Notes under the pieces: generated by a model
Told to the model about the DNA's origin: nothing
Databases searched by the model: none
Seen by the model: the letters and a program-made list of their open reading frames with translations, nothing else
From: Malurus cyaneus samueli
Lineage: Eukaryota > Chordata > Aves > Passeriformes > Maluridae
Direction of reading: 5' to 3'
DNA length: 64,000 bases
Assembly (NCBI GenBank): GCA_009741485.1
Contig: CM019217.1
Location: 30,187,247 to 30,251,246, forward strand
Program-made: the position numbers and the translations under genes
In this document: one piece after another, positions 15,001 to 27,391 of the stretch
Numbering within the stretch: position 1 is the first letter of the stretch
How the letters are laid out: every line of letters starts with the position of its first letter

Positions 15001-18000
15001 TTTTACCATAAGTTACAGAATACTTATGTGGTGAGTTTTTCTCATACTTGTTGGCTGATGGTGTTTTGGATTCAAGCACATTGCTTACACTTTTGATTTT
15101 TTAGATTTTTATTAATTGCAAAAGACAAGCTAGTCTTTTACTCAACTGTTTGCATTTGACATTGAAGGGCCTTCATATCAAAGAAAAAAGTTGTCAGACA
15201 AGAAGGAATGGATGTCTCGCAGAAGACAGCCAAAGCAAGAGCCAGAAGTGGTATCTCATCATCAATAACCATTCCTCCCTTTTATCTAAGATAAAAACTT
15301 ATTCATATACTTCTGAAGTTCAGATTTAACTTACCTCGATCTGGTTTAATGTTTCTTCATTTTATTTCCAGTTTTAATTACCAAGACGAGTACCTACCTA
15401 TCAAAATTCTGGCTGCCATCAGAACGCCTCTGAAAAACAGTCCAACCTCCTGCTTCAGACATGTCACAGAATGCAAGGAATTCAGTAGGACTCTGTAGTG
15501 GTTTTATTTTATAAAATCCATTTTGCTTATGGCCTTCATTGTAGATTTCTGCACAATCTGTTCACAAAACATTAATTGGACACAACTTTTTTAGTCCTGT
15601 ACTTACTGGCAAAATCAGAAATTAAGTCAACAACAGTAATCAAGTCATGTTATATAGAAGTCACATACAAACAAAACTAATAAAAAGAAATATCTCTGCA
15701 AACACATTTCTTTAACTTTTGGGCATTTTATTGCACTTGTGTTGCTTTGATACTTTACTGAGCTGTAATTATTTTGCTGTATCTTTAAAAGAATATCTTT
15801 TCACCATGTAATATTGTAATTTTTGTTTCCACTTGACTAGCAAAATAATTCTCCTGTTTTAAGTGGTGTCACTTCTAGTTCACAGTGGTGTCATCCACAT
15901 TAGAATCCTGTTACAACCACAAAATTACATTTAAGACACATCTTTAAAAACAAACATACTTCTATGTCCAGAAAGATCTCAGAAGTGCCAAAACCAAAAT
16001 ATGGAATCTCCAGTGTTAAAAAAATGAAACAATGGCGAGGCCTGATTCTCCTGTCCCTTCTACCAAATAGGTGCAAAAATATGTGGAAGACTTATGTGTA
16101 TGTGTAAAATTATACCACTTTGACTTGACACCATTCACAGTCTGGTCTGCATTGCTCTTGATGAATATAATTTAAAAGAATAACAAAATTCAGAGCTCAC
16201 GGGAAAATTACAGCAATGTAATTGTATAATCTTACATTTTTTCCTCTAGGAATTAAGAAATTAAAGGAGTTCTTTGTTTTATATGTAATCTACCATCATG
16301 CAGTCATACAAAAAAGATGTATAATTTTCAGCATTTCTGTTTTTCCTGGCTAAGGTAGAGCTGATTAACTTTAAGGAATTCTCTGAATTGGCTGAACTTC
16401 CAGGCCTGGTTGGAACTTTATGAACTATTATATTTCTTTTCAGTGAAAATGTCAGTGAAGATTAGACATAGAAAATAAACACTTTATACAGAAAATAAAT
16501 AGCTATGTCAGGATTTGAATAAACTGTAATAGAAAACATTATTTAAATAATAGCTAATATGTCTTTCTAGAGAATGTGTGATTGCCTTATAGAAAATAGC
16601 TTTTCTTGTCCATTAATTTCTTAGTAGGTTAGCAAAACACAAGCATATCTTAATTTTTAGCAGGTGTATATAGTATGGAATTTCCCCTTCACTAACTCAG
16701 ATTATCCAGCTGTGTTGATATTAAAATGCTACAGTAGGTTGAGAAAATAATGCAGTATGAATAGGGAAAAGCATTTTCCAAGATGTAAGGAAAATAAAAA
16801 ATAATGGGGGGGAAAAATCATCAGAAACAGGAACAGGTTAGATCTGTTTTTTTTAGAATAACATTGTAGAAGAATAAATTGAGGCACATGCTAATAAAGG
16901 ACAAATACCTTTCAGAGAAATGTGGGTTTAATAATCTTTTCCAGTAACAAATGAGTCAGCCCCAAAAATAAAAATAAAGTGTTCCAGGATGCTGAGTACA
17001 TAAATACACAGCTAAAATTTAAAGTCATATTTCTAACTGCTTTTAATTTCATTTTAATGGTGTTATTTGATGCCTTGGGATCAAATGTTATATATGTTGG
17101 TTTTTCTTCCAGGAGTATAAGCACTACAAGTGTACTTAAACAAGGCTATTAAAAATAATATTAGTTTAGACTTTCTAGCACTGGGCAGCTAGAAACAAAC
17201 ACTATCTAGGAGTCAGATTCCTAAATTCTATTTTCAATCTAACTGTTTTTTTGGATGGTGTTTTATAATTTCAAGTTTGGGCCTCACTGCCACTCCCGTG
17301 AGCCTCCCATTGCAGAAGAAGTGTATCACAACTAGAATGCTGGTGAGATTACAAAAACAACTTCAAACCAGTATTTTAGAAACTGTGATGTCATGAGCTG
17401 AGTCCAGCTCAGTCAAAGTGCAACATAAGAATATTATTAAAGTGAAATGCAGAAGTCATTATGCTAGGCTTATGTGTGTAAATATGGATGTTTCAGGGAT
17501 TTGATAGATTGGAACAAAGTCAGTGTGTGCTTGTAACCCAGGCAATCATTTGAATATATGAATGTGACCTAATCCTCTTAGTTATTGTTAGAACTTTTGA
17601 GATTAGTTAAAGAACAGTGTTCAGAAATCTGTAACGGCTGACTAACATTTTGTATAAATCTATTATTGGTTTTTATCTGTTGGATTGCTGAAATTTATGC
17701 TTAATTTGTCCATTGATTGTTTTTAATTATGCACTATTAATAAATCAGTAGACTTCTTAAATCCTGATTTGATTTCTACCATCTCACATTAACAATTTTT
17801 CCCTGCGCAGCAGGTCTAGGTAAAAGTTGACCACTGTGTTTTAAACAAACATTATTCTATTATGAGATTTTAAAACAATAACTCAATAGGCCCAATTGTG
17901 CAAAAGCTTTTGGGTATCATTACAACGAACAGAAATGAAAAGAATAGCCTCATTTCTAACCTGAATACTGTCTTTTTCCTCCCAAGTCAATGACACTGTT

Positions 18001-21000
18001 TTCATCTTCTCTGTCACTGTACTGAATTTCTTTCTTCTCTAAGAGCTGTATAATTTTTAACTGTTTCTGTTTCACACGATGTTCCAGAAGCCTCACCTGG
18101 CCCTGAAGCCATAATTGCTCTTGAAAACATTTCTGTAGATCCTAGAGAGGAAAGCATCTTATTGTAAAATCAACAATTTTTGGTGATATTTAACATGTGA
18201 CACAAAAAGCCAACCAATCAATGCATGAATAAAATTTAACTTGAATTAAATATTTCAGTCACAATTTCCTGCAGACCCTAGAGACTTCCACCTCTACTGC
18301 TACCTCTGTTGAAAACTATTTCATCTATTACTGAGTGTAATATATAAGACATATGATGAACACCTTGCAAAGAGACCTTTTCTTTTGTGTTACCAGCTCC
18401 AACTGCAAACATGCAGTAGGGACTTTGGAGAAAAACACCATAATAGAGGCCCTATCATAAGGATGGCTTATTCTCTATCATCTGCCATGCCCAGAGATTT
18501 GCTATCCAGTAAGGCCTGCTACTAACATTATGAAGGTTCTAAAGAGTTATAAGGAAATGAAATCCACATGGATATGTTTTCAACTTCGTTGGGCATTTTT
18601 CAAATGCTTTTAAATACACACTTCTTATGATAAGAATGCTAACATTGCCAACATAAATATTGTTAAGCTCATTTTGGCATGCTGAAATAGTCCCTAAAAA
18701 GCTCTGAGTAAGTATGAAAAATAAAAGTTAAAACAAAAGGTAGAGTTGCACTGTGACTTGTACACTTAATTTTGCCAAATGCAAAGTGGGTGAGAAATGT
18801 GATAATTCTGATACAGCAATGCCTAGCACTCACTTGACCTCAAGAGTTGGAATAGCTGTTCCAAATTCTGACACACTGAATGCATGCTGAGCAATAAATA
18901 ATTGGTTTTAGATTAAAGACTACAGTAACATAGCCAAAGTGAACAGAATGGGATCTAGGGAGCTTAAATTAAAACAGTTTGTACAGTTCAAAATAGATAT
19001 GAAATAAATTTGTTTTCAGTGTGAGGGAGAAAAGCCTTTGGAAACATGGCACAGGTTTTGCACCAGCAACACTGTCTGCAATTTTATGTGACCAGAATTT
19101 TGCAGCTATGCTTCTTGTAAAAGAGCACAACTAGCTCTGCAAAGGCAAAATCAAAGGGGGACTTTCTGGAAATCTGACATGTAAGATCAACTTTCCAGTG
19201 GTTCTGAATTGCTGCTACCTTACTTATAAAGAATATTATTTACACGTAGACCTGCAATATTTGCCATCCATATGGAAGAATTTATATCTCAGAATGTTGC
19301 TCTATCACACCCAGCTATAGAAATGTCTGCAATAGCACACTGTTGTGTATAGTGAAGTGTCTGCACTTCAGTGGTGTCTGCATACTTAAGTCTGCATCAA
19401 GCTCATGCTTCACCCATTGACCAAGAGCACTCTCAACAAAATGTTCCATTGGTTTGCAATATTGAGTTACACTGAAAAATCTGATCATCAGACTCTGCAA
19501 GAACAATCCTGAATTCATTATGCCTTAAGTATTACTGAAGTGTATCGGAGACTTGCTGTAATTCACCCATAACTGCAATCTAATACACATAGTGGAATAA
19601 AAGAACGGGAAATGTATATATGTATGGCATAGGTAGGCAATTTGTCAGCGACGTGTTCTAGAGGGAAAGGTTCAGCAGCCCCTCTGTGCTTGGGCTGCCC
19701 ACGTCGGGCGGCTCGGCCCGCGGGTGTGTCCGCAGCGGTGCCGTGCGCTGGCCGAGGAGGCGCTGAGGAACCATGGCGATGCTTGGCCACAAGGGGACGC
19801 TGCAAGGCCAGAGCCACATTTACCAAACACCTTTGTAGAGGAACACAGCAGCCAATGACCCACTAATATTCCAAAGGTCCTATCTTATTTAAGAACCTTC
19901 TCTTGGAAATTCTTTTCAGTTGTCGATAGCTACTCGAGATGCCTAGCATGTAATCCTTTTCTTCTAGCTGGAAACAAGAGAAGAAATTTGATAAGATATA
20001 TGGACACACAGAAACGAAGTTGCTACAGCGGATTAGAGGGATGTTATTTAACGATACCAGTTAATGTGAGATACATAGCGTATTATAATGAAAAGATGCA
20101 CTATTTATTGTGCAGCCTTTCCAGGGTCTCAGTTGTATCTGCGGCTTCACACAAACCCTTCAAAAAGCTGAATTTTAATTCAGTGGGAATGAAGTCAGTG
20201 GGCGATTCAGAAGAGGCTTCTTTGACAGGCGTCTGCAAATGGTGACCCTAGTCCCATGTACATACAGAAAATTACAGAGGACTGTAGAGCTTTGAAGAAA
20301 GAGATGCACAGGCAGATAGTGAAAAAGTGAATAAATTTTTAAAATATTGAAAAAATATTTCCAGGCTCAATGTGGTGAGTTAATGCTAACTATAAAACTA
20401 TCAAAAAAATTCCCATGTTCCCAGTAAAATATTAATTCTAATCATACTAAGGCAAGAGTGATAAAGAAGCCACCATGCCACATTTAGCAGTTTTACTGAG
20501 GTTAGACTGTATCAATCTGAACTCAGTACACACAACCTTGGAGAACACGGTAAAGTGCAATAGGAGAGACCTGGAAAAAGTGGCCCCTGTTGCCAGACCT
20601 CTGCAATTTCATAGACAAGACTTCAAGTGAGTAATCTCTTTAATACATGGCAAGATCTGAACCACAGAGAGCCACCTTCCACGCTGGAAAGGGCAAGAGA
20701 TGATGCATTTGAGGAGAGGCAGCTACAGGCAGATAAGTGTGTTTCTTTCGGGTGTAGTAGAAATACATCAGTTCCCCTTTTCATACTGCTAAAAGCCATA
20801 CTCCTACTGTGATTAAATTATATAATGGAAGTACAGAACTTCTCAAAAAATATTATCATACCTTAGAAAACTTGGTATCTAGATTCAGTATGACACTACT
20901 TCATTTGTCACAATAAAAGGTCCTTTCCCTTGAACCAAATTAAACACAAGTCTGCAACAGCTACGCCTCTAAATATTATTCTTAAACTTGCACTTTAAAA

Positions 21001-23257
21001 ATATGAATTAATTCATAAAATTGAAAAACTAACTATGAGCTGATCTTCATCTACCAGCAATATATCTACATTACACATAGCAAGCTCCTGATTAAAAATG
21101 CTTGAGCTCTCAGCACTTAGGAAGTGACAATAAATTGGAAGTGACAATCAAGACATGACTAGCCATACCAAAATACAAAGCCACATAAAAAAATAAAAAA
21201 AAAGAGCTTGAATAAAAGTTTTGAAACTAACATACAGGTGAAAAGAACTGGTATCTGATACTTTGCTTTCTCTCCCTGACTTCAGCCTTCTCATGCTGAC
21301 TCTCTCTGTCAGCTCCAGAGAAATCCCATTAGACTTTGCTGCTGAACAGCAAAACCACGGCTCTTGTATTTGGAATTCCATGTCTATTTTTCCCAAGGGA
21401 CACTCACAAGGTAACTGCAACTTCAGGGTTGACCAATATGGCTTTAAATCTTCAGTTTACCAGACTGTTCTTTCAATGTGCCACTACCCTTTTTTTTTCC
21501 ACAGAATAACCTTTTAAAATCATTGGAGTTAAACCAGTGCACAGCTAGAGTAATACAGAAGCAAAATGAAAACGAGGATTATAAATCAGCAGCTATAACA
21601 CGTTGCTATTCCATTTTTATATATAGACCAAAGTTAAACCATTATAATGTTGAAATACTCATCAAAATGTGAATTTTATTGTGGCTGTCTCCAGTAGACT
21701 GTGGTGCCCACTGATTAAAAACAGACTGAACACAACCTGTTCTGTCTGTTTCAGTGAAGCAACTGTTTGCACTACACATTGAGAAGCAATTATCTAACAA
21801 CTGCTGACAGCTCTGCTCTTGGGCACACAATCCCACATTTAACCAGCTGCTGCAATTAATGTGCATTCACTTTCATTATTGTGTGAATTTAGCAGTTAGT
21901 GACCTTTCATTAAAATTATTGCTATAAACTAGACTCAGAAAACTATAAAAATACAAACATTTTACTTGTGGTGCTATTTCCTAAATCTTTTAGAATATAA
22001 ACTAGATCCAAAACATCTCTATATTGAGATTAGTGCCTTGATGAGATTAAAATGTGAGAACTTTGATATGAAGTTCAGAATATTCCCACCTTTTACTCAG
22101 AAGGTCAGCTAAGGTCCACAATATTCCAAATAAAAAAAAAACAATAGTTAAAAAAAAGTATATGCATTTAACTATAATGACTTTTTTCTCAGTAGACCTT
22201 TGCAGAAATAGGTACTACTTTTCTCCACTGAGTAGAAATTATTACAGAGGTGGATGCGTCCTATTCTGCCTCTATAAAGCTACTCACCTGAACAAGTTTT
22301 CAATAAGTTAAAGTAAACCACAAACAACAGTTGTAAATTCAGCAACCACTAGGCAATTATGAATCAATAATTCAATCCCTTTAGTTCTCTGCTATTTAGG
22401 ATCAGAATATCAAACAAGTAAGGAAAGCCAAGACAGGCAGTGAAGGGTTGGTGAGGCTAGAGATATTTTAAACGGGGAAGTGTGATTTTTTTAGGGTTTT
22501 GTAGGAGAAACAGAATGTATAGGAGATGGTTTTGGGAACTTGAGGTGAAGGAGCTTTGATCATTGTTTCTGAATGTGAATTGTAATGTAGTTACATGGAA
22601 ACAGGTAAGAATAGGAAGTTATGGATCTTGTTTGAAAAAAAAGTTGTATGACAAGTGGATAAGGCAGAAAAGGACAGAAATATCCTGCATACTAAGTGTT
22701 AGTGACCAGAAATATCACTGCTGCAGCCACTGTTTTAGGAGTTCCTGGGCATTGCCTTTCTATAAATATGCTGCTCAAAACTACAGGTGTTCTGACTTTG
22801 CATTATCCCGGAATGGTAGCTTAATCATCTTGTGTGCCTTCTGTACAAAGTGCCTCAATGGTATGATATCTTTTTTAGGAAAGATATATCATCTCCTGTT
22901 TGATATCGGATCCAGTCATAAACTGACTGGATTTCTTTCTTCTATGCCATTGCCTAGTGATTTATCTTCCATTGCAAATTTATGCATTTTTTTCCTCTTT
23001 CCTTTTTAGAACTTGCCACCACTAAACATCATTTGAAGTTGTTTCCCCCTACTTACATATTTTTTAAATGAATTCTAGTATTTCCTATCAAAGGTTCTAC
23101 CATCCCAGGCAGAGATTGTGAGCACTATGGAGAACAAGGTATACAGTGTTCAGAAAAAACTCTATAGATGAATTTAATTACTAGAACTTACAGAGCTGCC
23201 AACGACATCCATCACGCTAGCTGCAAGGACAAAATCAATCATTATCAGAATCTTCAT
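8918..23257 (-). CDS. FGL1: FGL1, fibrinogen-like protein 1 (complete, 7 coding exons)
   Basis: This is a secreted fibrinogen-domain protein. In mammals it is made by hepatocytes, acts as a liver mitogen (hepassocin) and binds LAG-3. Seven exons (23257-23192, 18141-17961, 15557-15398, 14260-14163, 13764-13676, 13115-12928, 9077-8918) join in phase through GT-AG sites to 942 nt, 313 residues plus stop; human FGL1 has 312. The order is a signal peptide (about 1-22), a Cys at 27 and a short coiled coil (about 27-62), then the fibrinogen C-terminal domain from about residue 83. Expected disulfides are C84-C113 and C249-C262. The calcium-type loop [14 protein letters not shown] lies at about 239-252, and the [12 protein letters not shown] signature is near the C terminus. 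Relative to human it has an extra Cys205, Arg238 in place of Trp, and a new N-Y-T sequon at 170. The gene is head to head with PCM1. An acceptor directly upstream of the ATG exon implies an upstream non-coding exon that I did not locate. Confidence 0.97.
9078..12927 (-). other. FGL1: FGL1 intron 6
   Basis: This 3.85-kb intron lies between the last two coding exons. It holds a 19-bp-period partial duplication at 11235-11267 and a 144-codon ATG-to-stop frame at 10600-11034 on the gene strand. An in-frame stop lies directly before that ATG, and the product resembles nothing I know. No transposon is recognised. Confidence 0.7.
12928..13115 (-). CDS. FGL1: FGL1 coding exon 6 (calcium-type loop)
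   Basis: It encodes residues 199-260 and two bases of Arg261, with acceptor TTATTAG and donor AACAG|GTATTT. It contains [17 protein letters not shown] and the acidic loop [14 protein letters not shown] with C249, then GWWFN. Residue 205 is Cys where human FGL1 has Ile, and residue 238 is Arg where human has Trp. Confidence 0.97.
13676..13764 (-). CDS. FGL1: FGL1 coding exon 5
   Basis: It encodes the end of Gly169 and residues 170-198, beginning [13 protein letters not shown]. Acceptor TTTTTTAAG, donor GAG|GTAATA. N170-Y-T is an N-glycosylation sequon; human FGL1 has Asp at the Asn position. Confidence 0.95.
14163..14260 (-). CDS. FGL1: FGL1 coding exon 4
   Basis: It encodes residues 137-168 ([12 protein letters not shown], then [15 protein letters not shown]). 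One base at each end belongs to a split codon. Acceptor TTTTCAG, donor CAAG|GTAAGA. The EFWLGN block is a fibrinogen-domain hallmark. Confidence 0.96.
14328..14790 (-). mobile_element. CR1 LINE 3' fragment, diverged
   Basis: It lies in FGL1 intron 3. Read on the minus strand it matches the CR1 3' region. The left edge has the CR1 terminal ATTCTGTGATC-type motif and the typical short segment describing the end of ORF2 and the 3' UTR, with many substitutions. It is 5' truncated, as is usual for CR1. The right boundary is approximate. Confidence 0.75.
15398..15557 (-). CDS. FGL1: FGL1 coding exon 3 (start of fibrinogen domain)
   Basis: It encodes the end of Asp83, residues 84-135 and two bases of Arg136. 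It begins [17 protein letters not shown] and includes [20 protein letters not shown]. Acceptor GTGAACAG, donor GATAG|GTAGGT. C84 and C113 form the first conserved disulfide of the domain. Confidence 0.97.
15558..17960 (-). other. FGL1: FGL1 intron 2
   Basis: A 2.4-kb AT-rich intron. No exon-like frame, transposon or RNA gene is recognised in it. Confidence 0.7.
17961..18141 (-). CDS. FGL1: FGL1 coding exon 2 (coiled coil)
   Basis: It encodes residues 23-82 plus the first base of Asp83. It begins [15 protein letters not shown] and runs through a Leu/Lys/Gln-rich heptad region to [11 protein letters not shown]. Acceptor CTCTCTAG, donor TCAG|GTTAGA. Cys27 lies where mammalian FGL1 has the Cys thought to link subunits. 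Confidence 0.95.
18142..23191 (-). other. FGL1: FGL1 intron 1
   Basis: A 5-kb AT-rich intron between the signal-peptide exon and the coiled-coil exon. Its one distinctive content is the CpG-dense block at about 19.66-19.83 kb, listed separately. A 148-codon plus-strand frame at 22563-23009 has a low-complexity product that resembles no known protein. Confidence 0.7.
19664..19830. other. Isolated CpG-dense block inside FGL1 intron 1
   Basis: About 170 bases switch abruptly to high GC, with roughly 15 CpG in the core (about 19690-19800), while the surroundings are AT-rich and CpG-poor. Short frames are open on both strands, as expected from GC content alone. A CCAAT is present at about 19852. 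It could be an intragenic promoter or CpG island, or a GC-rich inserted fragment. I recognise no family. Confidence 0.6.
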
Positions 23258-23264
23258 TTGGAAG
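23192..23264 (-). CDS. FGL1: FGL1 coding exon 1 (start codon, signal peptide)
   Basis: A strong acceptor (CTTTACTTCACAG) precedes 7 untranslated bases and then ATG at 23257-23255. The exon encodes 22 residues beginning [14 protein letters not shown], a hydrophobic signal peptide with one Asp at position 8. It ends in phase 0 at GGCAGCTCT|GTAAGT. This ATG is chosen because it aligns with the mammalian signal-peptide start and gives a protein one residue longer than human. Confidence 0.93.
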
Positions 23265-24178
23265 CTGTGAAGTAAAGCAACAAAGGAAATACTAGTTAAG
23301 CATAAAACCTAAAATTTGCACTTGACATCTTAAAGTCTTATTCAAGAGTCCATTTAACCTGTAATTCTTTTATTACAAATTGTAAATATAATGTATGTGC
23401 AAGCTTCATTACAAATGTCTAAAATAGTCTGATAAAATACAGCTCCAAAAGCCAGTAAAACCAGAATTTATCCATTTAGTCCATTTTGTAGTAGAGCTTT
23501 CCATGCATTTTAGGACAGGTATTCAAGATTCAAACTCAAATATTTTATTTTGAAGACAAAAGCAAAAAAAAATTAAAAGAAGCTAAAAAGCAGGGCAATT
23601 GTTGGTCCTATAAATTTGTGAGAAAGGTCTCTCTCATAGACAAGTAATTAAAATCTTAATTGGGCTAGTTTTTCTTGAACTAAAGATTTGTGCAACTTTT
23701 GGGCACCAGGAGAGGATCAAGATAATTTTACTTTCATAGAGTAATTTGGGGGGGAAATCCAAAACAGTTCTCAGCTTTTATTCTAATAGTGACATGGATG
23801 ACATCTTTAAACTGATAGCTATGTACATTGTACTGTATGACCCATGGCATTTTAAACCCCATTGTTTCATATGCAAATTATTTTATAGGCCAAACCAATC
23901 ACCACTGTATTTCACTGCCTTGCAAACATTAGCTGATAGAACTTCCATTTTTTTTGTAAGACATATGTGTGCTTTTCAGCTCACAGAGGAGAAACCAAGG
24001 CCTCCAATCAGTAAAATATTTACATAGATTATGCATTAATTAATGACTTAAACCCCTACAAGCTATCAACTGAGGAATGTTTCATTTTTAACTACAAATA
24101 TTTTCATTTAGCATATGCTAACACCTATTTATGTGTCCACTCTGCTTTTCCTGCTTATTAAACTGAATCAGCTAACTA

Positions 24179-24350
24179 CATAGAATCATAGAGTTATTAA
24201 GGATAAGATGTCCAAGATCACCGAGTCAAACAGTTAACTTAACACTGACAGGTCATCTACTAAACCATGTCCCTAAGCCCACATCTACATTTTTTGAATG
24301 TTTCCAGAGATGGTGACATTAAAGCACTTGTGGCTAGACAAAGTGAAAGA
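24179..24350 (-). mobile_element. CR1 LINE 3' fragment, short
   Basis: It begins with the inverted CR1 terminus (TAGAATCATAGAG), followed by a diverged copy of the CR1 3' UTR including a recognisable ACCATGTCCCTAAGC segment. It is heavily 5' truncated and lies antisense to PCM1. Confidence 0.8.
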
Positions 24351-24707
24351 CCCATAATAGAGGATAATGATGCAATTCCATCTTGTGCTTATTGAAACAC
24401 CAAATTTACAAAAATTTCCACTCATGTTCTATGGGAATTTACATAAAACATAGTGAAACTTCGGTGTACTGTGCATTTTACTGTACAAAGACGAGCAAGG
24501 TACTTATGAGAAGTACGTTTTTAAGTTCATGTAAAATCGGACAAGTCCAACTATATTTTCACCAGTCTCTGAAAACAACATCTCTTCATGCAAGGCTACA
24601 AATTACAGCCCAGACAAATTTCAGACTTCAACACCTGCTTATAAAATACTTAGGATTTTTTTTTTTTTCTTAATTACAGTTATTTAAGTAAGTACCATTG
24701 GTCTGGT

Positions 24708-24709
<2 letters not shown>

Positions 24710-24737
<28 letters not shown>
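24710..24737. repeat. (GTTTT)n simple repeat
   Basis: A T run broken by G at five-base spacing for about four units. Confidence 0.85.
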
Positions 24738-24738
<1 letters not shown>

Positions 24739-25742
24739 ACTTCTAAGGGTTGCTGGTTTGAAAGCATCATATCTAAAAGCACAGAGTTTTGAGACCCAAA
24801 TTTATACAGGTACAGTGTATCTGTATAAAGCTCATTGTTCTACTTCTCGAACAGGATTGATGCAGACACAAATTGTTGAGGGTACTCTGTACCCATTGAC
24901 CCATGTAGCAGCAGCTCAGAAGTCTTTTAAAGCATTTTGGACATATACAACATCTATCACTAAGCTGCAAAGCCCTATACTAAGCTGACATCTATCTCTG
25001 AGGATTCCAAAGGAATCCATTAAAAATTATCTATAAAATGTGTCTTGAGTAAAAACGTGAACTAAAAATCTTAGGCGAAGTTATTTCTATGCCACAAACT
25101 TGTTGAATTTAAAACTGTAAGCTGTCCTTCATGCTAACCAAATAAATGGTATGTCATTTGAATTAGAAATTACTAGAATTCAGTGCAACAAATTCTGATT
25201 TTATTTGAAGTGGTAAATTCTATGAACTACAGGCTTAAAAATGGGTGGCAGGAGCGTGTGTGAGGAACCCACAAGAGTTGCCTGGCAATGAATCTGTCAT
25301 TTAAATGTCAAAGGTTTCTGCCACGATAAAACATGCACTTTCACCTTACAACACTAGTAATTATAGCTATTACAGCCACTTCTGATTTGAAAGCAGCTGT
25401 TGCCATCTGTTGGGATGACACTGTCTGTGACAGGAGTAACCAAAGAGTACGTTAACTATCTGGACACCCTGTAAATGATCTGTCTCTGATAACTATTGTC
25501 CCAACCCCTTGCATATTTTAAATACGTTTTTTAGGAGAGAAGGAACTCTATTTTTTTCACTGGAAGACTCATATTTCATATGTTCTGCTTCATCCCTGTT
25601 ATTTCAATTATGAAAACACAGTATTCTCCCCCACATTAGTCTTTGAAATGTTCTATCATGATTTCACTGACTGTGAATGCTGAATACCACAATCAATCTT
25701 ATATCGATTGCACAGCTTTACAGCTACAGTATTCTTTTGTTG

Positions 25743-25766
25743 TTTTTTTTTTTTAAAAAAAAAAAA
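25743..25766. repeat. Perfect T12A12 palindrome
   Basis: Twelve T are followed directly by twelve A, a 24-base perfect inverted repeat with no loop. A 21-base A run follows at 25814-25834. Confidence 0.95.
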
Positions 25767-25813
25767 GATATAAAGTAAATATGCATGCTTTTCAGAGAAA
25801 TTTATGCTAGTTT

Positions 25814-25834
25814 AAAAAAAAAAAAAAAAAAAAA
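25814..25834. repeat. 21-base A run
   Basis: A pure A homopolymer 47 bases after the T12A12 palindrome. No retroposon body is recognisable upstream, so it is not called a poly(A) tail. Confidence 0.9.
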
Positions 25835-27370
25835 GACTATGAGGAACAATCATGGCAGGTAAGTGCCTTACAGCACGTATGAGCTACTATGAGCAAACTG
25901 CACAAAAGGAATTAATAGCTGAGGAATTTAGATTGTGTGCAGTTGGTTTAGTTTGTCTTTTTCGGATGAAGTCACCTTTCTATTTAAGGATGCCTCTTTC
26001 TTAAGCATGCTAGTTGGGAAAAAAAAAAAAAAAAGAGTAACACTTTCTGTTTTCAAGAAACAAAGTTTAAGTGCAACTTTTGTGAAACCTTGAAATTTTA
26101 TCCCTGGAGTTACTAATTTACTTTTCAAAGATTAAACCTGCAATATGCACATGCACAGTTGAGCAGAAATTTTTCTCCAAAGCTATGGAACCAAAATTCT
26201 ATAAAGACACCATTTTTCTTCTGCATGTCGGGGCTTTCTTTAAAGGATACACAGACAATTCATTATAGATTCAAATTTCCCCTACACTTGATGATTTTTC
26301 CAAGTCTTTAAATAATAAACTACTCAATAGAATTGATTACATTAAAGAAGTTTTGTGCTATGAAAATTTTGAACCATTGCAATATTATTATAGTTTTTAA
26401 TTTAAGAGACAGCAAGCTAGATGGAATACAGATGCCTGTTTCTGTTAGTGTCAATAAGAATTGCATTGCTAATAAGTACAACAATAGTAGGAGGAAATCT
26501 GCCAAAAGGATAGATAATGACTGGAAAGGTTTTTGTTTGCTTTCTTAAAAATCAAATTATTAAATTCATGCAAAAATTTTGCTTTGCTTAAGTTTGGTGG
26601 TGTTACAAAAATTGCCTTTTTTTCCTTATCAGAAAAATAATTTCTGATTTGATTTACTTTTAGGTTTTAAAAGCAGCCTTGTTCATACAGCCATATAGTA
26701 ATGCAAATACAGAAACTGCAGATTTGAATATTTGGCTTATTAACGATATAGAAATACAGGAAAATAGCTAAATCCTGGTAAAACATTAATACATCATTAT
26801 AAGCACTGCACCAGTTATATGGCTGCCTTCAAAAATACATTACTTTTAAACCATACTGATAAAAATTAAACAAACTTCTTCCTTCTTCCCTCATAGGTAC
26901 TTTAAATGTTTACCTTTAACTTCTGGACAGAACTCAAAGCTGTTAAATCTTCTTAAGCTGATGCAAAAATTTCCAGATCCCTTCCCAAACTGCGATTGTT
27001 TTTGCTATTAAATTCTGTAGAGTTGAGGCTTCCATCTGCTATGAGTCACTGGGATGGAATGTTACTGAAAGTTGCAGTTATGGAGACTAAATTGCAACAT
27101 AAGGGGATGACGGTAATTCTGTGCCTAACACAACACATTTGAAATAAAAATAAACCAAAAATAACAAAGGATCATCCATTCCCTTTTACTGTTGAGATGC
27201 AGGAAATTGCTGTCTGTATCATACTCAGCCTTATACTCCAGTCGTTTCAATAGTTAAGAGCCTAAATCTCTTAGACTTCAGAGGTACATAGAGAGCGTAA
27301 CTGACTCCACTGATTTAAGAAAAAAACCCGTAGTCACTCAGACTAGAAATTACATGTTAGAGGTGTAATA

Positions 27371-27391
27371 AGAAAAGAAATATGCTAAAAA
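27371..27391. repeat. Left copy of 21-bp direct repeat
   Basis: It begins AGAAAAGAAATATGCT and continues into A. It is identical over 21 bases to 28192-28212. An A-rich run follows at once. Candidate target-site duplication bounding the block that contains the CR1 and SINE pieces. Confidence 0.85.

Noticed and set aside
19563..19866. Frames of 63-87 codons on both strands over the CpG-dense block
   Set aside because: Openness on both strands follows from GC content. No domain or splice support was seen. The block is reported as a compositional anomaly only.
22563..23009. 148-codon plus-strand ORF in FGL1 intron 1
   Set aside because: The composition is that of translated AT-rich DNA (Cys, Phe, Leu, Ser), with no recognised domain. 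Its length is within chance expectation.
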